A DNA stretch of 64,000 nucleotides from Clostridioides sp. (GTDB taxonomy: Bacteria; Bacillota; Clostridia; Peptostreptococcales; Peptostreptococcaceae), in NCBI GenBank assembly GCA_031261505.1, contig JAISJN010000008.1:124001-188000 (forward strand), read 5' to 3'. Shown in pieces: positions 28,057-34,548 of the stretch. The notes under the pieces were generated by a model that ran no database searches, had not been told where the DNA came from, and worked only from the letters and a program-made list of their open reading frames with translations. The number at the start of each line of letters is the position of its first letter. Positions within the stretch are counted from its first letter, which is position 1. The translations under genes were made by a program, and so were the position numbers.

Positions 28057-28224
28057 TTATCTTACTACTATGTTTCTTACACGACCAAATCCGCCTATAC
28101 ATCCACAACCGCACATTGTGCTCATACATCCGCAACCACACATTGTACTACCACAATATGGCATTTTAACTAATATTGGCATACACAAAGTTTGAGTACA
28201 AAGTCCACAACAATTACAACACAT
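28057..28224 (-). CDS. Cys/Met-rich spore protein 2, 55 residues
   Basis: It begins MCCNCCGLCTQTLCMPILVK, continues with CGSTMCGCGCMSTMCGCGC, a direct repeat of about 8 residues, and ends with a Gly-Arg-Val tail (GGFGRVRNIVVR). Thirteen of the 55 residues are Cys. The promoter, leader hairpin and GGGATGTGAT ribosome site are shared with the cluster. Cys-x-Cys repeats suit metal binding or extensive disulfide crosslinking in an exosporium or coat layer. The family is not recognised. Confidence 0.78.
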   Translation of the reverse strand: MCCNCCGLCTQTLCMPILVKMPYCGSTMCGCGCMSTMCGCGCIGGFGRVRNIVVR

Positions 28225-28279
28225 AAATATCACATCCCTATTATATTTAGAGGAAATAGTATCTGCGCTTCCTCTAATT

Positions 28280-28310
28280 TAATATATGCAGTAAAGTATA
28301 AATTGTGACA
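28280..28310 (-). promoter_or_regulatory. Sigma-K-type promoter of Cys-rich gene 2
   Basis: Minus strand: TGTCACA, 15 bp after CACA, then CATATATTA. Confidence 0.78.
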
Positions 28311-28335
28311 TTATCCATGTAATTTTTTATAAAAA

Positions 28336-28366
28336 AAACCCCTCACAACTAAATCGTGAGGGGTTT
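28336..28366 (-). terminator. Terminator of Cys-rich gene 3
   Basis: A perfect 11-bp stem, AAACCCCTCAC/GTGAGGGGTTT, is followed by seven T residues on the minus strand. Confidence 0.92.
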
Positions 28367-28398
28367 GATAAAATTATTCTATAAAAGTTTATTTTAAG

Positions 28399-28632
28399 TT
28401 ATCTAACTCTAGTAAAAGGTCCTATTGGGTACTCACAGTTACAGCAACATGTTGTTGCTCCACAGTCCATATTACAATAACTTGTTAGTCCATAGCTTAA
28501 ATTGTTACAGCAGCAATTTGTTAGAGCAAATTTCTTTGAGCCATATTTCATATTATTACAACAGCAACCTGATAGCCCGAATTTCTTTGAGCCATATATC
28601 GGCATACACATTCCACAACAATTACAACACAT
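28399..28632 (-). CDS. Cys-rich spore protein 3 with YGSKKF repeat, 77 residues
   Basis: It begins MCCNCCGMCMPIYGSKKFGL and repeats a module of about 18 residues: YGSKKF followed by a CCCNN cluster. It ends CCCNCEYPIGPFTRVR. The ATG at 28632 is chosen because it is 7 bp after GGGATGTGAT; an in-frame GTG three codons upstream overlaps that site. The EYPIGPF motif also occurs twice in the next gene, so the two share a module. Promoter and leader are as in the rest of the cluster. Confidence 0.82.
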   Translation of the reverse strand: MCCNCCGMCMPIYGSKKFGLSGCCCNNMKYGSKKFALTNCCCNNLSYGLTSYCNMDCGATTCCCNCEYPIGPFTRVR

Positions 28633-28686
28633 AAATATCACATCCCTATTATATTAGAGGAAAAATTATTTTTATTTCCTCTTATG

Positions 28687-28714
28687 TAATATATGCAAAA
28701 TATCTTATAACGTG
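28687..28714 (-). promoter_or_regulatory. Sigma-K-type promoter of Cys-rich gene 3
   Basis: Minus strand: CACG, 15 bp, CATATATTA. This is the only copy with G at the last -35 base. Confidence 0.75.
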
Positions 28715-28741
28715 ACAATATATTCATAATTTCTGCTTGAA

Positions 28742-28789
28742 AAAATAAGAGCGATCATCCGTATCAAGGTGGACGACCGCTCCTATTTT
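28742..28789 (-). terminator. Terminator of Cys-rich gene 4
   Basis: Interrupted arms AAAATA-GAGCG-TC-TCC and GGA-GA-CGCTC-TATTTT form a hairpin about 37 bp after the stop codon, with flanking A/T runs. Confidence 0.7.
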
Positions 28790-28825
28790 ATTAAATCTAA
28801 TTCTCTAGAATCTACATCGGTAATA

Positions 28826-29026
28826 CTATCTGTAAAATGGTCCTATTGGATATTCATCATTATAGCAACAACAGCAGCAGTAGCCATTGTTTCTACTGTG
28901 GTGATGATGGTGTTGTTGTTTGAAAGGCCCTATTGGATATTCATAGCAGCAACAGCAGCAATCGTACCATCCACCATAGTTATTACCACATCTATCATAA
29001 GAATTTCTACAAGAATTATTACACAT
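28826..29026 (-). CDS. Cys/His-rich spore protein 4 with two EYPIGPF motifs, 66 residues
   Basis: It begins MCNNSCRNSYDRCGNNYGG. It then has two similar modules, each a run of five cysteines followed within a few residues by EYPIGPF, separated by KQQHHHHHSRNNGY with five consecutive histidines. ATG 29026 is chosen over an in-frame GTG that overlaps the ribosome site. The Cys and His runs suggest metal binding or crosslinking. A sigma-K-type promoter and leader hairpin are present. No known family is recognised. Confidence 0.82.
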   Translation of the reverse strand: MCNNSCRNSYDRCGNNYGGWYDCCCCCYEYPIGPFKQQHHHHHSRNNGYCCCCCYNDEYPIGPFYR

Positions 29027-29082
29027 ATTTATCACATCCCAATTATATTAGAGGAATTGTCTTTTTATGTTTCCTCTTAGTC

Positions 29083-29113
29083 TAATATATGATGAGGTGC
29101 GAAAAATGTGACT
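29083..29113 (-). promoter_or_regulatory. Sigma-K-type promoter of Cys-rich gene 4
   Basis: Minus strand: AGTCACA, 15 bp after CACA, then CATATATTA. Confidence 0.78.
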
Positions 29114-29181
29114 GTTATATCAAATTTTTTTATATCTGTTTGAGCTATTCTATTTCGACCGTTCCAGTTACAGACTTTTAT

Positions 29182-29553
29182 CTAAAATGTGAACCTTACT
29201 TTCCATTTCTCGTTTTCATATTCCTGATAATAATTTAACCTCTTTCGCTGTACATCGACATCTCTAATAATATAGCTATCCTTATCCAACTTCTCTATCA
29301 CTGCTACTCCGACTAGCTGAAGGCTTCTTTCAATATCGTCTCTTACCCAAGGTGTGATATCCAACATATAAACGCAGATATAATTATCGGTCAACCAGTT
29401 GATTTTGTACTCGATCTCGTTGTACTCATCTGCTAATACCTGACTTTTAAATTGTTCCATGAAGTTCTTTATGAGCCACTCTAGCGATTCGTCTTTATAC
29501 TCTTTTTCTCTGAAAAATTCTTCAAATCGATCGCGCTTGTCCCAATTATTCAT
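29182..29553 (-). CDS. Hypothetical protein inside the Cys-rich cluster, 123 residues
   Basis: The start MNNWDKRDRFEEFF is fixed by GGAGGTGC 6 bp upstream; the frame is open a further 27 codons. It is a charged, soluble protein with a helical N-terminal half (FFREKEYKDESLEWLIKNFMEQF) and a mixed alpha/beta C-terminal half (YICVYMLDITPWVRDDIERSLQLVGVAVIEKLD). Its single cysteine contrasts with its neighbours. The family is not recognised. It lacks the CAC-N15-CATATA promoter and the leader hairpin of the genes around it, so it may be made at a different time. A CATACA box about 35-45 bp upstream hints at sigma-E but is not convincing. Confidence 0.7.
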   Translation of the reverse strand: MNNWDKRDRFEEFFREKEYKDESLEWLIKNFMEQFKSQVLADEYNEIEYKINWLTDNYICVYMLDITPWVRDDIERSLQLVGVAVIEKLDKDSYIIRDVDVQRKRLNYYQEYENEKWKVRFTF

Positions 29554-29623
29554 AAGTTGCACCTCCTTTTTTTCATTGTACATCATTCTGTATGTATTTA
29601 GTTCTAATTTTTTGAATTTAATA

Positions 29624-29662
29624 AAATATACCACCTACCGATAAAGGCAGATGGTATATTTT
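29624..29662 (-). terminator. Terminator between the 123-residue gene and MPATYG repeat gene
   Basis: AAATATACCACCT/AGATGGTATATTT arms give a stem with A/T runs on both sides. It lies downstream of the MPATYG repeat gene on the minus strand, beyond element copy 9. Confidence 0.75.
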
Positions 29663-29676
29663 TTAATTATTGTAAG

Positions 29677-29769
29677 TTAAATGCTTACCTTAGTGTGGGA
29701 TATACCCACATTAAAATGAGAGAATCCTGCCCTCGCCATAGATATTAGGACAGTTCATCTCAAGTTATA
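29677..29769 (+). repeat. Dispersed two-hairpin element, copy 9 (diverged)
   Basis: It has TTAAATGCTTACC, a GTGTGGG/CCCACA first hairpin, a weaker second hairpin, and TCATCTCAAGTTATA at the end, 5 bp from a minus-strand stop codon. Confidence 0.75.
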
Positions 29770-29774
29770 ATCTA

Positions 29775-30395
29775 CTAATGCAAGATTAAGTTTTTCAAAA
29801 AGTCAGTGGCAATCTCAGGTATTAAACCTCCACCATTGTTTATATTTACGTCTACATTAATATTTCTTTCAACCATTCCACAGCATAAAGAGTCTTCTTC
29901 CATAATCTTCATAGTATTACCATAGCAATCGCACATTGGCATACAGTCATTTACTTGCATGCAATTGTTTATTGGCATACAACCACAGCCACAGCTTGTT
30001 GCTGGCATATTGCAGCCGTAAGTTGCTGGCATATGGCAGCCATAAGTTGCTGGCATATTGCAGCCATAAGTTGCTGGCATATTGCAGCCATAAGTTGCTG
30101 GCATACAGCGTCCATAAGTTGCTGGCATACAGCGTCCATAAGTTGCTGGCATACAGCGTCCATAAGTTGCTGGCATACAGCGTCCATAAGTTGCTGGCAT
30201 ACAGCAGCCATATGTTGCTGGCATACAGCAGCCATAAGTTGCTGGCATACAACCACAATCGCATCTGTCCATACCTATACCAAGACGACGACGATAACTT
30301 AGAGGCATACATCCACAGCAGCAATCACTTTCTACATTAACATCACTTAAGCACAATCTATTTATTGGCATACCACACATTGAATTACAACACAT
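29775..30395 (-). CDS. Cys-rich spore protein 5 with eleven MPATYG-type repeats, 206 residues
   Basis: It begins MCCNSMCGMPINRLCLSD. Its centre is an array of 8-residue units, MPATYG plus two residues of which one is usually Cys (CC, RC, CN, CH): ten full units and one ending MPATSCG. The DNA repeat is 24 bp. After the array come CGCGCMPINNCM, a cysteine pair, VERNINVDVNINNGGG and a hydrophobic C-terminus (IPEIATDFLKNLILH). Regular Cys spacing suggests an extended, disulfide-linked structural protein of the coat or exosporium. Promoter and leader are those of the cluster. Copy number is likely to vary between strains. Confidence 0.85.
   Translation of the reverse strand: MCCNSMCGMPINRLCLSDVNVESDCCCGCMPLSYRRRLGIGMDRCDCGCMPATYGCCMPATYGCCMPATYGRCMPATYGRCMPATYGRCMPATYGRCMPATYGCNMPATYGCNMPATYGCHMPATYGCNMPATSCGCGCMPINNCMQVNDCMPMCDCYGNTMKIMEEDSLCCGMVERNINVDVNINNGGGLIPEIATDFLKNLILH
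29996..30256. repeat. 24-bp coding tandem repeat encoding MPATYG units
   Basis: About eleven in-frame copies of a 24-bp unit containing AGTTGCTGGCATA on plus, with changes confined mostly to the two codons between MPATYG blocks. Confidence 0.92.
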
Positions 30396-30448
30396 AAAAT
30401 CACATCCCTATTATATTTGAGGAACGCTTTTCGGCGTTTCCTCTAATT

Positions 30449-30479
30449 TAATATATGTAAAATAGCTTAAAATGTGACA
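30449..30479 (-). promoter_or_regulatory. Sigma-K-type promoter of Cys-rich gene 5
   Basis: Minus strand: TGTCACA, 15 bp after CACA, then CATATATTA. An AGAGGAAACGC/GCGTTCCTC leader hairpin follows. Confidence 0.78.
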
Positions 30480-30597
30480 ATATATTTCTACTTTTTCTCA
30501 TTATTTTGTCGAAATTAGAGACTATTCATTAATTTAATATTGGCCTAAATGCTGAGCGTACTCTGAATTTATTGATAATTACTTAAAGTCTTAATTA

Positions 30598-30639
30598 AAA
30601 AATATGTCCCTCATACATAGGTGAGGGACATATTTTTTA
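30598..30639 (-). terminator. Terminator of Cys-rich gene 6
   Basis: A perfect AAAAAATATGTCCCTCA/TGAGGGACATATTTTTT stem with an 8-nt loop lies 20 bp after the stop codon. Confidence 0.92.
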
Positions 30640-30658
30640 AATTAAAACAATCTTACTA

Positions 30659-30838
30659 CTATAACGGTTGGATAGAACCATTGCAACAGCAGTTTGTTGC
30701 ACCTACACAACACATGTCGTAAAGGTCATCGTCATTATTTATATTTATATTTATATTTACATTTATATTTTCACCATAAGACAAGTTTTGGCGAAGTAGT
30801 TCTTGACAACAGCAATTTCTCATTGAATTACAACACAT
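30659..30838 (-). CDS. Cys-rich spore protein 6, 59 residues
   Basis: It begins MCCNSMRNCCCQELLRQN, followed by SYGENINVNINININNDDD, an alternating Asn/Ile-Val strand, and then YDMCCVGATNCCCNGSIQPL. Ten cysteines lie in three groups. It is clearly a paralogue of gene 7 (31058-31213): same MCCNS start, same N-x strand, and a matching NCC-x-GS(I/V)Q tail. GGGATGTGATTTT precedes the ATG. Promoter and leader hairpin are shared with the cluster. The product probably belongs to the spore surface; the exact role is unknown. Confidence 0.8.
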   Translation of the reverse strand: MCCNSMRNCCCQELLRQNLSYGENINVNINININNDDDLYDMCCVGATNCCCNGSIQPL

Positions 30839-30891
30839 AAAATCACATCCCTATTATATTTAGAGGACCGCGTCTTGCGTTTCCTCTAATC

Positions 30892-30922
30892 TAATATATG
30901 CTAAACCTCTCCAAATGTGACA
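30892..30922 (-). promoter_or_regulatory. Sigma-K-type promoter of Cys-rich gene 6
   Basis: Minus strand: TGTCACA, 15 bp after CACA, then CATATATTA, followed by an AGAGGAAACGC/GCGGTCCTCT leader hairpin. Confidence 0.78.
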
Positions 30923-30962
30923 ATATATTTATATTTTTTTAATGCTGGTCACTTGTCCTGGT

Positions 30963-31049
30963 GATTAAATGCTGGGTAATGCACTCACACTAAAACGAGA
31001 TTTATACCCGCTAACCTATAGAGGCCGTGAGCATAAATCTCAAGTTATA
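30963..31049 (+). repeat. Dispersed two-hairpin element, copy 10
   Basis: It reads TTAAATGCTGGGTAATGC, then GAGATTTATACCCGCT-ACCTATAGAGG, then GAGCATAAATCTCAAGTTATA. It ends 8 bp from the stop codon of Cys-rich gene 7. Confidence 0.82.
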
Positions 31050-31057
31050 ATATTTAC

Positions 31058-31213
31058 TTAAAAACCTTGAACAGAACCTATACAGCAGTTCTGTGGCATA
31101 CAACATCTTACTTTTTTAGAATCATCATTTATATTTATGTTTATGTTCACATTTACGTTTCTACATTCACTTAATCCACCACAACATTTTCTACCTATTG
31201 AATTACAACACAT
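31058..31213 (-). CDS. Cys-rich spore protein 7, 51 residues
   Basis: It begins MCCNSIGRKCCGGLSEC, then has RNVNVNINININDD and ends CCMPQNCCIGSVQGF. It has nine cysteines. It is a paralogue of gene 6 and shares the CMP motif with genes 2, 3 and 5. GGGATGTGAT precedes the ATG. It is the first of the row on the minus strand, downstream of aminopeptidase P but with its own sigma-K-type promoter. No known family is recognised. Confidence 0.8.
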   Translation of the reverse strand: MCCNSIGRKCCGGLSECRNVNVNINININDDSKKVRCCMPQNCCIGSVQGF

Positions 31214-31266
31214 AATATCACATCCCTATTATATTTAGAGGATCGCTTTTTTGCGTTTCCTCTATA

Positions 31267-31297
31267 TAATATATGCAAGATGTCGTAAGATGTGACA
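31267..31297 (-). promoter_or_regulatory. Sigma-K-type promoter of Cys-rich gene 7
   Basis: Minus strand: TGTCACA, 15 bp after CACA, then CATATATTA, followed by an AGAGGAAACGC/GCGATCCTCT leader hairpin. Confidence 0.78.
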
Positions 31298-31326
31298 ATT
31301 TATTTCAGTAGTTTCTAAAATACCAA

Positions 31327-33120
31327 CTATATAGCTCTTGTGTATTCTTTTAACCAAGTTTTTTCATCTTCGTCTAAGAATGGCGAAATCTTGTTGAATA
31401 CTTCACTGTGGTACCAGTTTAAGTAGTCTTTTTCTTCCTGAGTCATTATTTCAGGTACGACAGCGTCTAAGTCAATTGGAACAAATGTTATAACTTCGAA
31501 GTCTAAGAATTGTCCGTAGAAATTCTTTTCTGCTTTTCTAGCTAATAATTCGTTTTCTATCCTTATACCATGAGATCCTTCGATATATATACCAGGCTCA
31601 TTTGTTGTAATTGTTCCTGGCTCAATTACTGCTGTATCAAACACACCTGGACGTATATTCCATCTGAATCCATTTGGATTTTCATGTACGTTTAGGAAGA
31701 ATCCTATACCGTGTCCCGTACCGCATTGATAGTCAATTCCCTGTTGCCACATTGGACCTCTAGCTAATATGTCTAGGTTGTATCCCCTGCATCCGTATAG
31801 GAATTTAACCTTTGATAGACTTACCATACCTCTAAGTACTGATGTGTAATCGTGTTTTATTTCATCGCTTATAGGACCTAGTACAAATGTTCTAGTTATA
31901 TCTGTAGTACCTTCCATAAACTGTGCACCTGAATCCACTAGAAGCATTCCATCAGGTTTGAGTTCGTAGTCAGATTCTGGAGTAGCCGAGTAATGCATCA
32001 TTGCGGCGTGTTCCTTGTACCCTGCTATTGTGTCAAAGCTTAGGTCTACAAAACCTTCTTGTTGTTTTCTAAACTCAGTAAGTTTTTCATCTGCACTTAT
32101 TTCAGTTATCTTTTCAGTGCCTACGTTTTTCTTCAACCAGTACATAAATTTAGTAAGTGCAACTCCATCCTTTATCTGTGCATTTCTTTCGTTTGCCAAT
32201 TCAACCTCGTTTTTGATTGATTTGAAGAACATTACTGGGTTGAAATCTTCTATCTTAACTGCTTCTTCTGGTATGTTGTTGAATATTGCGTAATTTACTT
32301 TTTTTGCATCTAGTAGAACAACCTCATCCTTACCTACAGTTTTTACAAATTCATATATGTCGTTGTATGGTTTAATCTGAACTTTTTCTTTCGCAAATTC
32401 AGCTTTTAATTCGTCGTTTAATTTGTTTTCATCGATAAATAGGTATACCTCTTTATCGGTAACAATTGCATATGAAAGAACTACTGGATTATATTTTACA
32501 TCTCCGCCTCTTATATTGAACAGCCAGGCTATATCATCTAATGTTGTTATCACATGGTATGTAGCGCCTTGTTTTTTTATTTCTTCTCTGACTCTTCCTA
32601 ATTTAGAACTGAATGATTCACCACAGTATTTTTCGCTGAATAAGAATGCCTTCTCTTCTGATAGAGCTGGTCTGTCTTCCCAGAATGCATCTATAAGGTC
32701 GTATCTATATTCTACTTTAGCTCCTTTAATAGCTAATTTTGCAGCTAAGTCTCTACCTTCTCCAGCTGACATAAGTCTTCCGTCAAATCCTAGTGTTCCA
32801 TTTTGCGGAACGTTTGCAAGTAGGTATTCTTCAACAGTTGGAACGCCTTCTTGACCCATTTTATACAAACTTACAGGACTTCCTTCTAGTTGTTCTGCTG
32901 CCTGTATGAAATATCTGCCGTCTGTCCAAAGCCCAGCATCGTCCTTCATAACCACTACAGTTCCTGAAGAACCAGTAAATCCTGATATATATGCTCTCGC
33001 TTTAAAATATTCTCCTACGTATTCCCCTTGATGGAAATCGGCTGATGGTACTATGTATGCATCGATGTTTTTTTCCGCCATCAATTTTCTTAACTCTGCA
33101 ACTCTTTCTGTTACGTTCAT
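31327..33120 (-). CDS. pepP: Xaa-Pro aminopeptidase (M24B, aminopeptidase P family)
   Basis: This dimetal peptidase removes N-terminal residues before proline, helping complete peptide breakdown. The 597 residues match the long, three-domain form with two creatinase-like N-terminal domains and a catalytic domain. Metal ligands are visible as LLVDSGAQF and GTTDITRTF (two Asp), CGTGHGIGFFLNVHE (His), TNEPGIYIEG (Glu) and GIRIENELL (Glu). AGGAGG precedes the ATG. It is probably monocistronic. With the M3 peptidase at 50.9 kb it fits a peptide-fermenting organism. Confidence 0.93.
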   Translation of the reverse strand: MNVTERVAELRKLMAEKNIDAYIVPSADFHQGEYVGEYFKARAYISGFTGSSGTVVVMKDDAGLWTDGRYFIQAAEQLEGSPVSLYKMGQEGVPTVEEYLLANVPQNGTLGFDGRLMSAGEGRDLAAKLAIKGAKVEYRYDLIDAFWEDRPALSEEKAFLFSEKYCGESFSSKLGRVREEIKKQGATYHVITTLDDIAWLFNIRGGDVKYNPVVLSYAIVTDKEVYLFIDENKLNDELKAEFAKEKVQIKPYNDIYEFVKTVGKDEVVLLDAKKVNYAIFNNIPEEAVKIEDFNPVMFFKSIKNEVELANERNAQIKDGVALTKFMYWLKKNVGTEKITEISADEKLTEFRKQQEGFVDLSFDTIAGYKEHAAMMHYSATPESDYELKPDGMLLVDSGAQFMEGTTDITRTFVLGPISDEIKHDYTSVLRGMVSLSKVKFLYGCRGYNLDILARGPMWQQGIDYQCGTGHGIGFFLNVHENPNGFRWNIRPGVFDTAVIEPGTITTNEPGIYIEGSHGIRIENELLARKAEKNFYGQFLDFEVITFVPIDLDAVVPEIMTQEEKDYLNWYHSEVFNKISPFLDEDEKTWLKEYTRAI

Positions 33121-33217
33121 AAGTTTTTCCTCCTATCGATTCTCTAGTATTTTTACGCTAAAAATCTTTTTACAATCAAAAAAACATTTTCCACTTAATA
33201 ATAGCCCTTGACTACCA

Positions 33218-33307
33218 TTAAATATTGATTGCGCGGTGGGGTGCCACCCCACTGAAATGAGAATTATCCTTCCACCTGAAAAGTGGAGAATATATATCTC
33301 AAGTTCT
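33218..33307 (+). repeat. Dispersed two-hairpin element, copy 11
   Basis: It reads TTAAATATTGATTGCGCGG, the hairpin GTGGGG/CCCCAC, then GAGAATTATCCTTCCACCTG-AAAAGTGGAG, and ends ATCTCAAGTT. Confidence 0.82.
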
Positions 33308-33440
33308 ACTACTAATATATCACTAAAGAAAAGATTCCACAAACATTTATTTTGATTTCAAATGTATACAGTTACGCCTTTTTTGCCTTTTTTTAAACAA
33401 TAATTCTCCACTCTCACCACTCCTACCTAAACTCGAAAAA

Positions 33441-33472
33441 CAGCCACCTAACTCTCTTGTTCGGTGGCTGTA
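33441..33472 (-). terminator. Terminator of the NUMOD1-like gene
   Basis: ACAGCCACC/GGTGGCTGT arms with a 14-nt loop lie 6 bp after the stop codon. Confidence 0.75.
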
Positions 33473-33477
33473 TAAGT

Positions 33478-34422
33478 CTAAAGTTTTCTGAAGCTATACT
33501 GTATGTAATTTCGGTCTATCTTCGTTTCCCCGTACTTTAGCATATCTTGAATCTTGTTTCTATCTATATCCAAAAACTCAGCACATTGCTCTACTGATTT
33601 AAATACTTGAATTACCTCTGCATTTTTTTTAACTAGCTCAACTTTTTTCTTGCCCGTCCTCTTTATTATCTCTTTGTATTTTTCGTAATAATCATCGTAC
33701 TCGTAATCCAGGCATTCAAATGAATAGCTCATGCGAACTGGCTCTATATCTCCATTTGACAGTATTTCTTCCCTTCTCCTTTCGGAAATCTTAGGTGAAA
33801 AGATCCTGTCGCTCAACTCCCTGTGGACTTCGTACGGGCTTTTTCTATTGTATATGTATTTTGATTCATTGCCCGAGTAGTCAAACATCCCTAGTTGATT
33901 GCCTATGTAGTCGATCGATGCACCGAAGTACTCCGTGTCCCCATACATTAAGTTTTCTTTTATATATCCTAGTGGTATCTTGAGTTTCTTGGCACATTCT
34001 TTATGCGATATGAATATCTTTTCCTCAGAGGTATATATATTTTTAGCCTTTATGGATTTGCCCCTCTGTATTTTAGCCATTTTTATAAAATCTGCATCTT
34101 CTTGAGTAAGAACCTCTGCACCTTCTTGAACCCTAACCTCTACCTCTTCTTTAGCTAGAGCTACTGCTTCTTCTTGATTCGCAATATCCACTTCTTCCAG
34201 AGATAGAGCTACTGCGACCTCCCCGTCTCCAGTGCAGATTTTATCTCCATCTTCATCTTCACTCTCTATTATTTTTTGAGTTATAAGCTCTAATGATTTC
34301 TTGTATACTCCCTCGGTAATTTTTTCTTCCTCTACCGTATCTATCGTAGAGATTTTCTCCAATTGCATTTCATCTTCTGAATCTGCATTTCTTTTGAAAA
34401 TATTTAGCCAATTCTTTAGCAA
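33478..34422 (-). CDS. Protein with two NUMOD1-like helix-turn-helix motifs
   Basis: This protein is about 315 residues. Two segments, SHKECAKKLKIPLGYIKENL near residue 145 and FKSVEQCAEFLDIDRNKIQ near the C-terminus, resemble NUMOD1 DNA-binding modules, usually attached to homing endonucleases. No nuclease motif is present here. Residues 60-115 form an acidic, repetitive stretch (EEAVALAKEEVEVRVQEGAEV). The start is placed at TTG 34422 behind GGAGGGGAG, since the longer frame begins inside the hairpin at 34472-34523. The function is unknown. A DNA-binding regulator or an eroded intron-associated protein are both possible. Confidence 0.55.
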   Translation of the reverse strand: MLKNWLNIFKRNADSEDEMQLEKISTIDTVEEEKITEGVYKKSLELITQKIIESEDEDGDKICTGDGEVAVALSLEEVDIANQEEAVALAKEEVEVRVQEGAEVLTQEDADFIKMAKIQRGKSIKAKNIYTSEEKIFISHKECAKKLKIPLGYIKENLMYGDTEYFGASIDYIGNQLGMFDYSGNESKYIYNRKSPYEVHRELSDRIFSPKISERRREEILSNGDIEPVRMSYSFECLDYEYDDYYEKYKEIIKRTGKKKVELVKKNAEVIQVFKSVEQCAEFLDIDRNKIQDMLKYGETKIDRNYIQYSFRKL

Positions 34423-34471
34423 CCTGCTCTCTCCCCTCCGTAGCAAATTTCCGTTAAATATAATTAAATAT

Positions 34472-34523
34472 AACTTGATAATTATATCCTCCACCGCTAC
34501 AGGTTGTGGATATAATTATCATT
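34472..34523 (-). terminator. Terminator-like hairpin after the phosphatase gene
   Basis: The arms GATAATTATATCC and GGATATAATTATC enclose a CCACC/GGTTG inner stem. It lies 26 bp beyond the phosphatase stop codon. Confidence 0.6.
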
Positions 34524-34548
34524 CTAGTGGGCTAATTCCACACCGAAA

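Larger units (their letters stand above)
33121..33477. other. Intergenic region with element copy and terminator
   Basis: This gap upstream of pepP holds element copy 11 (33218-33307) and the terminator of the gene at 33478-34422. No convincing gene or RNA was seen. A 69-codon frame over the element lacks a ribosome site and is not credible. Confidence 0.6.

Noticed and set aside
29936..30340. Several long overlapping ORFs on both strands over the MPATYG repeat
   Set aside because: A 24-bp repeat keeps all frames open. Only the frame with the promoter, leader and GGGATGTGAT ribosome site is credible.
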